Position numbers and translations under genes: made by a program. The notes beneath the pieces are model-generated. The model did no database searches. It saw only the letters and a list, made by a program, of their open reading frames with translations, and had not been told where the DNA came from. Shown here one piece after another: positions 32,107 to 40,728 of a stretch of DNA of 64,000 nt. Position 1 is the first letter of the stretch, and each line of letters opens with the position of its first letter. The DNA lies in the NCBI RefSeq assembly GCF_019924635.1, contig NZ_CP065037.1, positions 2,232,001 through 2,296,000 on the forward strand, written 5' to 3'. Source of the stretch: Leifsonia sp. ZF2019 (GTDB lineage Bacteria; Actinomycetota; Actinomycetes; Actinomycetales; Microbacteriaceae).

Positions 32107-33048
32107 GTGACAGACGCAGACAGCATTCTCGACGGGCGCATCCTCGTGGTCGCCTTCGAAGGCTGGAACGACGCGGGCGAAGCGGCCAGCGGCGCGGTGA
32201 AGACGCTCAAGGAGCAGCTCGACGTCGTGCCCATCGCGGAAGTCGACCCGGAGCTCTACTTCGACTTCCAGTTCAACCGTCCCGTCGTCGAAGAGGTCGA
32301 CGGGCGCCGCCGCCTGGTGTGGCCGTCGGCGATCGTCTACGGCCCCGCGCTGCCCGGGCACGTGCCGGAAGACCTGGCCGACGACGCCGAGCTCAGCGTG
32401 ACGGGCGACAACGCCGGCAACATCTTCCTGCTCGTCGGCACGGAACCGTCGCGCAGCTGGCGCAGCTTCACCGCCGAGATCGTCGACGTGGCCCTCGCGG
32501 CCGACGTGGGCGCCGTCGTCTTCCTCGGCGCGATGCTCGCCGACGTGCCGCACACCCGGCCGATCTCGGTGTTCGCGTCCAGCGAGAACGCCACCGTGCG
32601 CGCCCAGCTGGGCATCGAGCGCTCCAGCTACGAGGGCCCGGTCGGCATCCTGAGCGCCCTCGCCGAAGGTGCGGAAGACGTCGGCATCCCGACGGTCATG
32701 ATCTGGGCCTCGGTCCCCCACTACGTCCACAACGCGCCCAGCCCCAAGGCGGTCCTCGCGCTCATCGACAAGCTGGAGGAGCTGGTCGACGTCACCATCC
32801 CCCGCGGCAATCTGGTCGAGGAGGCCGCCGCCTGGGAGACCGGGATCGACGCGCTCGCAGCGGACGACGAGGAGATGGCGTCCTACATCCAGCAGCTGGA
32901 GCAGGCGCGCGACACGGTCGACTCCCCGGAGGCGAGCGGTGAGGCCATCGCGCAGGAGTTCGAGCGCTACCTGCGCCGCCGCGACGGCAGGGACGGCCGC
33001 GACGGCGGGACCGCCGGGCGCGCGCCGGACGACCCGCGCCGCGGCTGA
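32107..33048 (+). CDS. PAC2-family protein
   Basis: The 313-residue protein has the PAC2 start ILVVAFEGWNDAGEAASGAVKTL and the later GAMLADVPHTRPISVFASS and MIWASVPHYVHNAPSPKAVLALI blocks. PAC2 proteins are named after a eukaryotic proteasome-assembly chaperone; the bacterial function is unknown. The C-terminus is a low-complexity RDGRDGRDGG tail. GAGGA is upstream, and a TATTCT box at about 32053 may be the -10. The Pup-proteasome genes are not in this window. Confidence 0.88.
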   Translation: MTDADSILDGRILVVAFEGWNDAGEAASGAVKTLKEQLDVVPIAEVDPELYFDFQFNRPVVEEVDGRRRLVWPSAIVYGPALPGHVPEDLADDAELSVTGDNAGNIFLLVGTEPSRSWRSFTAEIVDVALAADVGAVVFLGAMLADVPHTRPISVFASSENATVRAQLGIERSSYEGPVGILSALAEGAEDVGIPTVMIWASVPHYVHNAPSPKAVLALIDKLEELVDVTIPRGNLVEEAAAWETGIDALAADDEEMASYIQQLEQARDTVDSPEASGEAIAQEFERYLRRRDGRDGRDGGTAGRAPDDPRRG

Positions 33049-33071
33049 GCGGCCGCGCGGCGGAACGCGGC

Positions 33072-33935
33072 TCAGGCGGCGAGCACGCCCGTGCCGAGCA
33101 GGATCATGAGCAGCACACCGAGCGCCACGCGGTAGATCACGAACGGCAGGAAGCTGCGTCGCGAGATGTACCCCATGAAGAACGCGATCACGAGCAGCCC
33201 GACCACGAACGCCACGAGCGTCGCCGCCGCGGTCTCGACCGGGCCGAACACCTCCACCGTGCAGGTCCCCGCCTTCGCGAGCGCCTCGGTGCAGGGCTCC
33301 TTGATCGCCTTGTAGAGCTGATAGAAGCCGCTGCCGAACACCGCGGGCAACGCCAGCAGGAACGAGTAGCGGGCGGCCGCGCGGCGCTGGTAGCCCATGA
33401 ACAGTCCCGCCGTGATCGTCCCGCCCGAACGCGACACGCCCGGGATGAGCGCGAGGGCCTGCGCGAGGCCGAAGATGATGCCGTGCCCCCAGGTGAGCTC
33501 CTTGAGCCGGCGCGTCTTCGCGCCCGCCCAGTCCGCGATCCCGAGCAGGACACCGAACACGATGAGCGTCGTCGCGACGATCCAGAGCGAGCGGAAGGTC
33601 GTCTCGATCGCGTCCTGGAAGAACAGCCCGAGGACGACGATGGGGACGCTGCCGAGGATCACCAACCATCCCATCCGGGCGTCCGGGTCGTTGCGCGGGA
33701 TCCGCCCGAACAGCGCCAGGAACCAGCGCGAGACGATCCGCGTGATGTCCTTCCAGAAGTAGAGGAGCACGGCGGCCTCGGTGCCGAGCTGGATGATCGC
33801 GGTGAAGCGGGCGCCCGGGTCGGCCCCGGTTCCGAGCAGCTCGCCGACGATGCGGATGTGCGCGCTCGACGAGATCGGGAGGAACTCGGTGAGTCCCTGG
33901 ACGAGCCCGAGGATGAGGGCGTTGATGAACTCCAT
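33072..33935 (-). CDS. uppP: Undecaprenyl-diphosphatase
   Basis: The 287-residue membrane protein has the BacA/UppP signatures: [19 protein letters not shown] (catalytic Glu and the SSSAH motif) and [13 protein letters not shown] (catalytic Arg). About eight hydrophobic helices follow. It regenerates undecaprenyl phosphate, the lipid carrier for peptidoglycan, and confers bacitracin tolerance. It converges on the PAC2 gene with only 23 nt between. Confidence 0.96.
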   Translation of the reverse strand: MEFINALILGLVQGLTEFLPISSSAHIRIVGELLGTGADPGARFTAIIQLGTEAAVLLYFWKDITRIVSRWFLALFGRIPRNDPDARMGWLVILGSVPIVVLGLFFQDAIETTFRSLWIVATTLIVFGVLLGIADWAGAKTRRLKELTWGHGIIFGLAQALALIPGVSRSGGTITAGLFMGYQRRAAARYSFLLALPAVFGSGFYQLYKAIKEPCTEALAKAGTCTVEVFGPVETAAATLVAFVVGLLVIAFFMGYISRRSFLPFVIYRVALGVLLMILLGTGVLAA

Positions 33936-33982
33936 GCGTCGCTTTCCGGGAGGTTCGGTCGGGCGGGCGGGCCGCGGGCGGC

Positions 33983-35302
33983 TCAGTACGAGCTGAGCAG
34001 ATCCCGGAGCACGGCCCTACCGAACACTAGCGCGTCGAGCGGGACGCGCTCGTCGACGCCGTGGAACATTCCAGGGAAGTCCATGTCCTTCGGCAGCCGG
34101 AGCGGAGCGAAACCGTAGCCGGTGATGCCGAGCTTGCTCAGCGCCTTGTTGTCCGTGCCGCCGGACAGGAGGTAGGGCAGAACCGGCGCGCCGGGGTCGT
34201 GGCGTTCGAGAGTGCCGGTGATCGCGTCGATCAGCTCGCCGCCGAATTCGGCCTCGAGCCCGATGTCGCGGTGCATGATCTGCACCTCCACGTCGTCGCC
34301 GATCAGGCGCTGCACCTCGGCAAGCACGCGGTCCTCGTCACCGGGGAGCGTGCGGATATCGACCAGCGCCTCCGCCGTGTCGGGGATGACGTTGTGCTTG
34401 TAGCCGGCCTCCAGGAGCGTGGGGTTCGTGGTGGCGCGCAGGGTCGCCAGGATGAACCCGGCCGCGGTCCCGGTGCGCAGCACGACCTCGTCCGGGCCGA
34501 CCCGTTCGGGATCGACGTCGAGCAGGCGGCCGAGCTCGTCGACGAGCCGCGTGGTGGTCGCCGTGAGCTGGATGGGCCAGTCGGTGCGGCCGATCGCGAC
34601 GACCGCCTCCGCCAGCCGCGTGATCGCGTTGTCCCGGATCAGCCGCGAGCCATGCGCGGCGCGTCCCCGGGCGATCAGCTTGATCCAGACCAGCGACTTC
34701 TCCCCGGTCTGCAGCAGGTAGGCGCGTCGCCCGGCGAGGTCGATCGAGTACCCGCCGACCTCGCTGATCGCCTCCGTCGCGCCGGCGAACAGCTCGGGGT
34801 GGTTGTCGACGAGGTGGTGCGAGCCGCGGCGACCGCCGTCCTCCTCGTCGGCGAAGAACGCGACGACGAGGTCGCGCTCCGGCTGCTCCCCGGCGTTCAG
34901 GATGTCGCCGACAGCGGTCAGGATCATCGCGTCCATGTTCTTCATGTCGACCGCGCCGCGGCCCCAGAGCAGGCCGTCCGCGATGACGCCGCCGAACGGG
35001 TCGACGCTCCAGTTGCGCGGGTCGGCCGGCACGACGTCGAGGTGGCCGTGCACCACCAGGGCGGGCTTGTCGGCGTTGCGCCCCGGGACCCGGGCGACGA
35101 CGCTCGTGCGGCCGGGGTCGGAGTCGAAGAGCTGCGGCTTCAGCCCGAGCGCCGCGAGCCGCGCCTCCACATACTCCGCCGCGTCCGTCTCGCCGTTGGA
35201 CCGGCCCTCTCCGTAGTTCGTGGTGTCGAACCGGATGAGGTCGCGGGCGATGATCGCGGTCTCGTCGAGGGCGGCGTCGTCGAACGTGGAGTCGTCGGTC
35301 AT
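33983..35302 (-). CDS. M20-family metallopeptidase
   Basis: The 439-residue protein has the M20 metal sites: [12 protein letters not shown] (His and bridging catalytic Asp region), [13 protein letters not shown] (Asp), FFADEEDGG (general-base Glu and metal Glu), and the C-terminal [13 protein letters not shown] in place of the last histidine region. It is a cytosolic di-zinc dipeptidase, carboxypeptidase or deacylase. ATG 35302 was chosen because GGGGG lies upstream. It stands alone, 48 nt from uppP. Confidence 0.88.
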   Translation of the reverse strand: MTDDSTFDDAALDETAIIARDLIRFDTTNYGEGRSNGETDAAEYVEARLAALGLKPQLFDSDPGRTSVVARVPGRNADKPALVVHGHLDVVPADPRNWSVDPFGGVIADGLLWGRGAVDMKNMDAMILTAVGDILNAGEQPERDLVVAFFADEEDGGRRGSHHLVDNHPELFAGATEAISEVGGYSIDLAGRRAYLLQTGEKSLVWIKLIARGRAAHGSRLIRDNAITRLAEAVVAIGRTDWPIQLTATTTRLVDELGRLLDVDPERVGPDEVVLRTGTAAGFILATLRATTNPTLLEAGYKHNVIPDTAEALVDIRTLPGDEDRVLAEVQRLIGDDVEVQIMHRDIGLEAEFGGELIDAITGTLERHDPGAPVLPYLLSGGTDNKALSKLGITGYGFAPLRLPKDMDFPGMFHGVDERVPLDALVFGRAVLRDLLSSY

Positions 35303-35458
35303 GGCCCCCACGCTACCCGGCCGCGGGCGCGCGATGTCCGCGCCGCGACGGCGAGTGACGCGCCACGCCCGGGATGCACCGCCGATGTGAAGCGGGGGTC
35401 GTGATCCGTGCTAATGTCTTTCTTCGGCAGCCGGTTCGACCGGAGGCCGAAAACACCC

Positions 35459-35543
35459 GTCCGGGTGGCGGAAATGGCAGACGCGCTAGCTTGAGGTGCT
35501 AGTGCCCGTATAGGGCGTGGGGGTTCAAGTCCCCCCTCGGACA
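35459..35543 (+). tRNA. tRNA-Leu (anticodon GAG)
   Basis: The acceptor stem GTCCGGG pairs with CTCGGAC (one G-U). The D arm contains TGGCGGAAATGGCAGACGC, the anticodon stem-loop GCTAGCTTGAGGTGCTAGT reads GAG, there is a long class II variable arm (GCCCGTATAGGGC), and the T arm is GGGGGTTCAAGTCCCCC. The 3' CCA is not encoded. TAATGT at 35412-35417 is a plausible -10, and a terminator follows 6 nt after the 3' end. Confidence 0.97.
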
Positions 35544-35548
35544 CAGCG

Positions 35549-35579
35549 AAGGTCCCGGTCTCACGACCGGGACCTTTTC
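35549..35579 (+). terminator. Rho-independent terminator after tRNA-Leu
   Basis: AAGGTCCCGGTC pairs perfectly with GACCGGGACCTT around a TCAC loop, followed by a T-run (TTTTCT). This is a textbook intrinsic terminator, and the clearest one in the window with a T-tract. Confidence 0.95.
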
Positions 35580-35616
35580 TCGTTGCGGCCCGCGACTTCT
35601 CGTTGCGGCCCGCGAC
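35577..35616 (+). repeat. 20-bp perfect tandem duplication
   Basis: TTCTCGTTGCGGCCCGCGAC occurs at 35577-35596 and again at 35597-35616, directly after the tRNA terminator and overlapping its T-run. Confidence 0.95.
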
Positions 35617-35719
35617 GCCGTACCGACATCTGCAGTTCTGGACCGAATCGCGGGTATCCCGCACTCTTTCACGACTTTTGGTCCAAATCGGAGCGGCGGG
35701 CGGGACTAGGGTGACCGGC

Positions 35720-36670
35720 ATGGCCACGAAGCACACGGCGTCGAGCGTCTTCACCGTTCTGCTCGCGCTCGGCGCGAACGTGCTCGTCGCGATCGCGAAG
35801 ACCGTCGCGGCGGTGCTGACCGGGTCCGCCTCCATGGTGGCGGAGGCCGCGCACTCGTGGGCCGACTCCGGCAACGAGGTCTTCCTGCTGCAAGCCGAGC
35901 GTTCGGCCGCCCGCCCCCGCGACGACGCGCATCCGGGAGGCTACGGCCGCGAATCGTACGTGTGGAGCCTGTTCGCCGCGGTCGGGCTGTTCACCGCGGG
36001 CGCGGTGGTGTCGATCATGCACGGAGTCTCGGAGCTGGGCGCGAACGAACCCGAGGCGGACTACCTGATCGCCTACCTCGTGCTGGCGGTGTCGTTCGTG
36101 TTCGAGGGGATCTCGTTCCTCCAGTCGTACCGCCAAGCGCGCATCCTGGCCGACGAGCGCGGGACCGGGACCGTCGAGCAGGTGCTGATGACCTCGAACC
36201 CGACGCTGCGTGCCGTGTTCGCGGAGGACGCTGCAGCTCTGATCGGGCTGGTGATCGCGTTCGCGGGGATCCTCCTGCACCAGCTCACCGGGCAGGCCGT
36301 GTACGACGCCCTCGGCTCCATCCTGGTCGGCGTGCTGCTGGCGACCGTGGCGGTGGTGCTGATCGACCGCAATCGCCGGTTCCTGCTCGGCGAGCCGGCG
36401 CCCGACCGCGCCCACCGCGCCGTGCTCGCCGGTCTCCTCCGCCACCCGGAGGTCGAGAAAGTCACCTACCTTCATCTCGAGTTCGTCGGCCCCGAGCGGC
36501 TCTTCCTCGTCGCCGCCGTCGACCTCGTCGGGAACGACCGCGAATCGGACGTCGCCTCAGACCTCGCCCTCGTGGAGGACTACCTCGAGCGCGACCCGCA
36601 CATCACCGAGGCCGTGCTCACGCTCTCCCGCCCGGGAGCTCCCGCGCTCTCTCCGCGCGCGCTCGAATAG
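35720..36670 (+). CDS. Cation diffusion facilitator transporter
   Basis: The 316-residue protein has about six membrane helices and the CDF metal site AEAAHSWADSGNEVFLL (HxxxD on helix 2), with a second-site-like YDALGSILVGVLLA on helix 5, and a C-terminal cytosolic domain (VTYLHLEFVGPERLFLVAAVDL). It should export a divalent metal such as Zn2+ or Mn2+ in exchange for protons. TAGGGT at 35707-35712 ends 7 nt before the ATG, suggesting a leaderless mRNA. The next gene, a WYL regulator, begins 39 nt later. Confidence 0.9.
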   Translation: MATKHTASSVFTVLLALGANVLVAIAKTVAAVLTGSASMVAEAAHSWADSGNEVFLLQAERSAARPRDDAHPGGYGRESYVWSLFAAVGLFTAGAVVSIMHGVSELGANEPEADYLIAYLVLAVSFVFEGISFLQSYRQARILADERGTGTVEQVLMTSNPTLRAVFAEDAAALIGLVIAFAGILLHQLTGQAVYDALGSILVGVLLATVAVVLIDRNRRFLLGEPAPDRAHRAVLAGLLRHPEVEKVTYLHLEFVGPERLFLVAAVDLVGNDRESDVASDLALVEDYLERDPHITEAVLTLSRPGAPALSPRALE

Positions 36671-36709
36671 CGGTCACGATCCGGCCGCTTGCCGGTGCAC
36701 ACTGGACGC

Positions 36710-37672
36710 ATGGCAAGCACCGGATCGCGCACGCTGCAGTTGCTCTCGCTGCTGCAGACCCATCGCTACTGGCCAGGCAGCGAGCTGGCCGATCGGCTCG
36801 GCGTCTCGCCGCGCACCCTCCGGCGCGATGTCGACCGCCTGCGCGACCTGGGCTATCCCGTGGACGCCACCCGCGGCGTCGCCGGCGGCTACCAGCTCGC
36901 GGCGGGCGCCTCCCTCCCGCCGCTGGTGGTGGACGACGAGGAGGCCGTCGCACTCGCCGTGGGGCTGCGCACCGCGGCACAGAGCGGAATCGCGGGCGTC
37001 GAGGAGGCGTCGGTGCGGGCGCTCGCCAAGGTCGTCCAGGTGATGCCCCCTCGGCTCAAGCGTCGCGTCAACGCCCTCCGCGTCGCGACCCTCGCGACCG
37101 TACTCCGGGGCGGCCCGGTCGCCGACGCCGAGACGCTGACCGCCGTCGCCCAGGCCTGCCGCGACGAGGAGCGGCTGCAGTTCGCCTACGTCGCCCGCGG
37201 CGGCGAGGAGTCCGTCCGAACGGTCGAACCCCATCGCCTGGTGTCGGTCGGGCGGCGCTGGTATCTCGTCGCGTACGACCTGACCCGGTTCGACTGGCGC
37301 AGCTTCCGGCTCGACCGCCTCACGGACCCGCGTGTCACCGGGGCGCGCTTCCGCCCGCGCGCGCTGCCCGCGGAGGACGCCGCCGAGTACGTCCGCGCCT
37401 CCCTCTCCGCTCCGGCCGAGCAGGTCGTCGTCGACGCGCTCGTCCGAGCATCGGCGACGCGTGTCGAGGAGGCGATCGGCCGCTGGGCGACGGTCTCCCC
37501 CGTCGACGACACCACAGCGCGGGTGCGGATGGCGGTGGAGAGCCCGGAGTGGGCGCTGTTCGGGCTGGCGGCCGTCGGCGCCCCGTTCGTCATCGAAGGC
37601 CCTGAGACCGTGCGCGTGCTCGCGGCCGACTGGGCGGCCCGGTTCCGGGAGGCCGCGGCCGGGGTCGCCTAG
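36710..37672 (+). CDS. DeoR-type HTH and WYL-domain transcriptional regulator
   Basis: The 320-residue protein has an N-terminal winged HTH (LLQTHRYWPGSELADRLGVSPRTLRRDVDRLRDLG, about 10-60) and a WYL domain (EERLQFAYVARGGEESVRTVEPHRLVSVGRRWYLVAYD, about 155-195), plus a WCX-type C-terminal domain. WYL regulators respond to nucleic acid or small ligands; the target is unknown. A CACACT box lies 6 nt before the ATG. Its own stop codon TAG is the first half of the next gene's -10 box TAGACT. Confidence 0.88.
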   Translation: MASTGSRTLQLLSLLQTHRYWPGSELADRLGVSPRTLRRDVDRLRDLGYPVDATRGVAGGYQLAAGASLPPLVVDDEEAVALAVGLRTAAQSGIAGVEEASVRALAKVVQVMPPRLKRRVNALRVATLATVLRGGPVADAETLTAVAQACRDEERLQFAYVARGGEESVRTVEPHRLVSVGRRWYLVAYDLTRFDWRSFRLDRLTDPRVTGARFRPRALPAEDAAEYVRASLSAPAEQVVVDALVRASATRVEEAIGRWATVSPVDDTTARVRMAVESPEWALFGLAAVGAPFVIEGPETVRVLAADWAARFREAAAGVA

Positions 37673-37682
37673 ACTCGCACCG

Positions 37683-38780
37683 ATGACCACCGCCGAGCGC
37701 ATCCCCAGTCCCGCCGACATCCGCCGGTGGCGCCGCTACCTGGCCGACGAACGCGCCGAGGCGGCGGTCTACCGCGACCTCGCCCAGCGGCGCAGCGGCG
37801 AGGAGCGCGAGATCCTGCTGGCCCTCGCCGACGCCGAGGGACGCCACGAGCAGCACTGGCTCGATCTGCTGGGCGATCAGGTCGGCAGGCCGCTGCGCGG
37901 CGACGCGCGCACCCGGATGCTCGGCTGGCTGGCCCGGCGCTTCGGCTCGGTGTTCGTGCTCGCGCTGGCGCAGCGCGCCGAGGCCCGCTCCCCCTACGCC
38001 ACCGACGCCGACGCGACCCCGCAGATGGCCGCCGACGAGCAGGTGCACGAGGAGGTCGTCCGCGCCCTCGCCGCCCGTGGCCGCCAGCGGCTCTCCGGCA
38101 CCTTCCGCGCCGCGGTCTTCGGCGCCAACGACGGGCTGGTGAGCAACCTCGCCCTCGTGCTCGGCGTCAGCGCGAGCGGCGTCGCGACCCACGTCGTCCT
38201 CCTGACCGGCATCTCGGGCCTCCTCGCCGGCGCGCTCTCGATGGGTGCGGGCGAGTACGTCTCCGTGCGGTCCCAGCGCGAGCTCCTGGAGGCCTCGAGC
38301 CCCAACCCGGCGACCCGCTCCGCCCTCCCCCACCTCGATGTGGACGCGAACGAGCTGACGCTGGTCTATCGGGCGCGCGGCATGACCCCCGCGGAGGCCG
38401 AGGAGCGCGCCGGCGAGACGCTGCGGACGCTCGAGGCCTACACCGCCGAGGCCCCCGTCGGCGCCGGTGCGGGCGCACCGCTCGAGGACGAGCACGAGGC
38501 GATCGGCAACGGCTGGAGCGCCGCCCTCTCGAGCTTCTGCTTCTTCGCCTCCGGAGCGCTCATCCCGATCCTCCCCTACCTCTTCGGGCTGGGCGGCACG
38601 ACCGCCGTCCTCGTCTCGGCGGCTCTCGTCGGCATCGTCCTGCTCGCCACGGGCGCGATCGTCGGGCTGCTGTCGGGCGCGTCCCCGCTCAAGCGCGCGC
38701 TGCGCCAGCTCGCCATCGGGTACGGCGCAGCGGCGGCGACCTACGTGCTGGGCCTCCTGTTCGGGACGGCGCTGGGATAG
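37683..38780 (+). CDS. Ferritin-like/VIT fusion metal transporter (MbfA-like)
   Basis: The 365-residue protein joins an N-terminal rubrerythrin/ferritin-like four-helix region (about 10-140: RYLADERAEAAVYRDLA, EGRHEQHWLDLLG) to a C-terminal VIT1/CCC1 transporter (about 140-365: GTFRAAVFGANDGLVSNLALVLGV, GALSMGAGEYVSVRSQREL). Such fusions export iron or manganese, with the ferritin domain binding the metal first. TAGACT at 37670-37675 ends 7 nt before the ATG, giving a leaderless transcript. A second VIT protein without the ferritin domain is at 46515-47240. Confidence 0.88.
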   Translation: MTTAERIPSPADIRRWRRYLADERAEAAVYRDLAQRRSGEEREILLALADAEGRHEQHWLDLLGDQVGRPLRGDARTRMLGWLARRFGSVFVLALAQRAEARSPYATDADATPQMAADEQVHEEVVRALAARGRQRLSGTFRAAVFGANDGLVSNLALVLGVSASGVATHVVLLTGISGLLAGALSMGAGEYVSVRSQRELLEASSPNPATRSALPHLDVDANELTLVYRARGMTPAEAEERAGETLRTLEAYTAEAPVGAGAGAPLEDEHEAIGNGWSAALSSFCFFASGALIPILPYLFGLGGTTAVLVSAALVGIVLLATGAIVGLLSGASPLKRALRQLAIGYGAAAATYVLGLLFGTALG

Positions 38781-38787
38781 CGTCGCG

Positions 38788-39303
38788 CTAGCGCCGCCGC
38801 GGCCCGTCGACGCCGTACACGAGCGCGCCGGCGAGCGGGATGAGCAGGAACCACAGCCAGCTGTACTGGTAGCCCCAGATGCCGCTGGTGACGAAGAAGA
38901 GGATGACCGCGATGAACGGCATCACGGAGACGACCAGCAGGCCCCAGCGGTTGTTCGGGCGGTAGCGGTCGTCGCCGTACGGGTCGGCTGGCGCGGCCGG
39001 GGGTGCCGGGGCGAACGAGGCGGCCGGTGGGGACGGCGGCGTGGAAGCGCCGGGCTGGGCGCTCGCGGGAGACGGTGAGGTCGTCGCGTGGTCGTCGAGG
39101 TGCAGGGTCCCCGGCAGGTCTGCGAAAAGCGGAGCGAGGTCGCCCCGGGTGACCGCCGCGCGCGCGGACGCGACGCGGGACTGCAGCTCGGCGTCGTCGA
39201 GCCGCCCCGCGGCCGCGTGGGACTGGAGGGCGGCGACCGCGCGTTCGCGCTCGTCGTTACTGAGGCGCAGCGACGCGCCGGACGGGTCGGTGAGGTCGGT
39301 CAT
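38788..39303 (-). CDS. DUF1707 membrane protein
   Basis: The 171-residue protein has an N-terminal DUF1707 domain (LRLSNDERERAVAALQSHAAAGRLDDAELQSRVASARAAVTRGDLAPLFADLP), a Pro/Ala-rich linker (about 75-110) and two C-terminal membrane helices. The family occurs in actinobacteria with unknown function. It converges on the ferritin-VIT gene with 7 nt between. A CATACT box 7 nt before the ATG may be its -10. Confidence 0.87.
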   Translation of the reverse strand: MTDLTDPSGASLRLSNDERERAVAALQSHAAAGRLDDAELQSRVASARAAVTRGDLAPLFADLPGTLHLDDHATTSPSPASAQPGASTPPSPPAASFAPAPPAAPADPYGDDRYRPNNRWGLLVVSVMPFIAVILFFVTSGIWGYQYSWLWFLLIPLAGALVYGVDGPRRR

Positions 39304-39390
39304 GCGGCCCAGTATGCCAGGGCGGCGGTCTCGGGGGGCAGGACGACCGGTCCAGGATGCGCGTGTCCCCGGTCCGGTCTACACTCGCGT

Positions 39391-39406
39391 TCGAACATCC
39401 GTTCGA
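39391..39406. promoter_or_regulatory. LexA (SOS) box
   Basis: TCGAACATCCGTTCGA is a perfect TCGAAC-N4-GTTCGA SOS box of the actinobacterial/Bacillus type, 18 bp before the DUF6504 start. The extended palindrome is TTCGAAC/GTTCGAA. Confidence 0.92.
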
Positions 39407-39424
39407 ATGGAGGAGGTGGCTGCG

Positions 39425-39715
39425 ATGACCGATGTCGACGAAGCGGTCGCCGTGTGGACGACCGACGACGGCATCCCGTTGCGGCTGATCTGGCGGGCGA
39501 CGCGCTACCGCGTGAGCGACATGCCGACCGTGTGGGCGGAGGCGCCCGCGTGGTGGCGGCCGTTCGGCGAGCACCGCTACGACGTGGGAGCGCTGCCGCG
39601 CGAGATCGGCGGCTGGCGGTTCCAGGCGACCAGCGACGCCGGGGACGCCCACGTCTTCGACGTGCGCCACGACGCCGCCGACCGCACCTGGCGCCTGGTG
39701 CGCGTCTTCGACTGA
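39425..39715 (+). CDS. DUF6504 protein under an SOS box
   Basis: The 96-residue protein has IPLRLIWRATRYRVSD, then GGWRFQATSDAGDAHVFDVR and TWRLVRVFD, the DUF6504 pattern. Such proteins accompany imuB/dnaE2 cassettes in actinobacteria; the function is unknown. The ATG has GGAGGAGG upstream and the LexA box 18 bp before it, so damage induction is expected. A longer paralog is in the DosR-type island (11767-12102). Confidence 0.85.
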   Translation: MTDVDEAVAVWTTDDGIPLRLIWRATRYRVSDMPTVWAEAPAWWRPFGEHRYDVGALPREIGGWRFQATSDAGDAHVFDVRHDAADRTWRLVRVFD

Positions 39716-39762
39716 GGGCGTGGCTCCCCCGGTCGCCCAGCCACGTCGCATAGCCTCCTGGG

Positions 39763-40602
39763 GTGATGGACGATCGCTACGGATCCGATGTGCTGGCCCC
39801 CGGATGGAGAACGGCCGGCAAGAAGCCCATTCCCGATGTGGAGGCAGTGCGTGATCTCGTGGTCGAGGAGGCGGCGACCGGTTTCTGCGGCGCCGTCACC
39901 CGGCTGGAGGCGCAGACCGTCGAACTGGAGGACTACTTCGGGACGAAGCGGGTGTTCCCCCTCGGCTCGGCGTTCCTGATCGACGGGGAGCCCGTGCGGC
40001 TGGTGGTCCCGAAGCGCACGGCCGACGGACGTGGCCGCACCGCGTCCGGCTCCTTCTCGGTCGGCGAGCAGAAGGCACGCGTCGCCCGCGCGAGCCGCAT
40101 CTTCGTGGAGGGCCGGCACGACGCTGAGCTCGTCGAACGCGTGTGGGGCGACGACCTGCGCGTCGAGGGTGTCGTGGTCGAATACCTGGAGGGCGTCGAC
40201 GACCTCGACGCGATCGTGCGCGAGTTCGCCCCCACCCGCGGCCGCCGCATCGGCGTGCTGGTCGACCACCTGGTCGCCGGATCGAAGGAGAGCCGGATCG
40301 CCGAGAAGGTCGCCCGCGGGCCGTACGGCGAGCACGTGCTCGTGGTCGGGCACCCGTTCGTCGACATCTGGCAGGCGGTGAAGCCCTCTCGGGTCGGGCT
40401 GGAGGCGTGGCCGACCATCCCGCGCTCGATCGAGTGGAAGCGCGGCATCTGCGCCGCACTCGGCCTGCCCCACGAGAGCCAGGCGGACATCGCGCGCGCA
40501 TGGAAGCGCATCCTGGGCCAGGTGCGCACTTTCGCCGACCTGGAGCCCGAACTGCTCGGCCGGGTCGAGCAGCTGATCGACTTCGTCACCGAGCCGGCGT
40601 AG
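39763..40602 (+). CDS. DUF3097 protein
   Basis: The 279-residue protein begins MMDDRYGSDVL and contains RIFVEGRHDAELVERVWGDDLR, which resembles a TOPRIM-type E-G-x-x-D segment, then HLVAGSKESRIAE and the C-terminal WKRGICAALGL. DUF3097 is restricted to actinobacteria and has no established function; the TOPRIM-like stretch hints at nucleic-acid work (inference). TAGCCT at 39751-39756 is 6 nt before GTG 39763 and 9 nt before ATG 39766, so either is the start. It lies between the two LexA boxes. Confidence 0.85.
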   Translation: MMDDRYGSDVLAPGWRTAGKKPIPDVEAVRDLVVEEAATGFCGAVTRLEAQTVELEDYFGTKRVFPLGSAFLIDGEPVRLVVPKRTADGRGRTASGSFSVGEQKARVARASRIFVEGRHDAELVERVWGDDLRVEGVVVEYLEGVDDLDAIVREFAPTRGRRIGVLVDHLVAGSKESRIAEKVARGPYGEHVLVVGHPFVDIWQAVKPSRVGLEAWPTIPRSIEWKRGICAALGLPHESQADIARAWKRILGQVRTFADLEPELLGRVEQLIDFVTEPA

Positions 40603-40702
40603 GGTCGGCACGCCGGGCGGCTGCGCCGTCGCCCCTCCCGCCCGCCGGGCGGACGAGTCCCGCTGCGCACAGCGTTCGCACCCCAAAATGCATTTGCGCT
40701 GT

Positions 40703-40718
40703 TCGAACATATGTTCGA
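40703..40718. promoter_or_regulatory. LexA (SOS) box before the imuA'-imuB-dnaE2 cassette
   Basis: TCGAACATATGTTCGA is a perfect, fully symmetric SOS box, 10 bp before the imuA' ATG at 40729. An ATG inside the box itself (40711) is in frame with the gene but is rejected as a start. Confidence 0.95.
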
Positions 40719-40728
40719 AAATAGAGCC

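Noticed and set aside
40711..40728. ATG at 40711 as the imuA' start
   Set aside because: It lies within the LexA box. The ATG at 40729 follows the box and gives the expected N-terminus.
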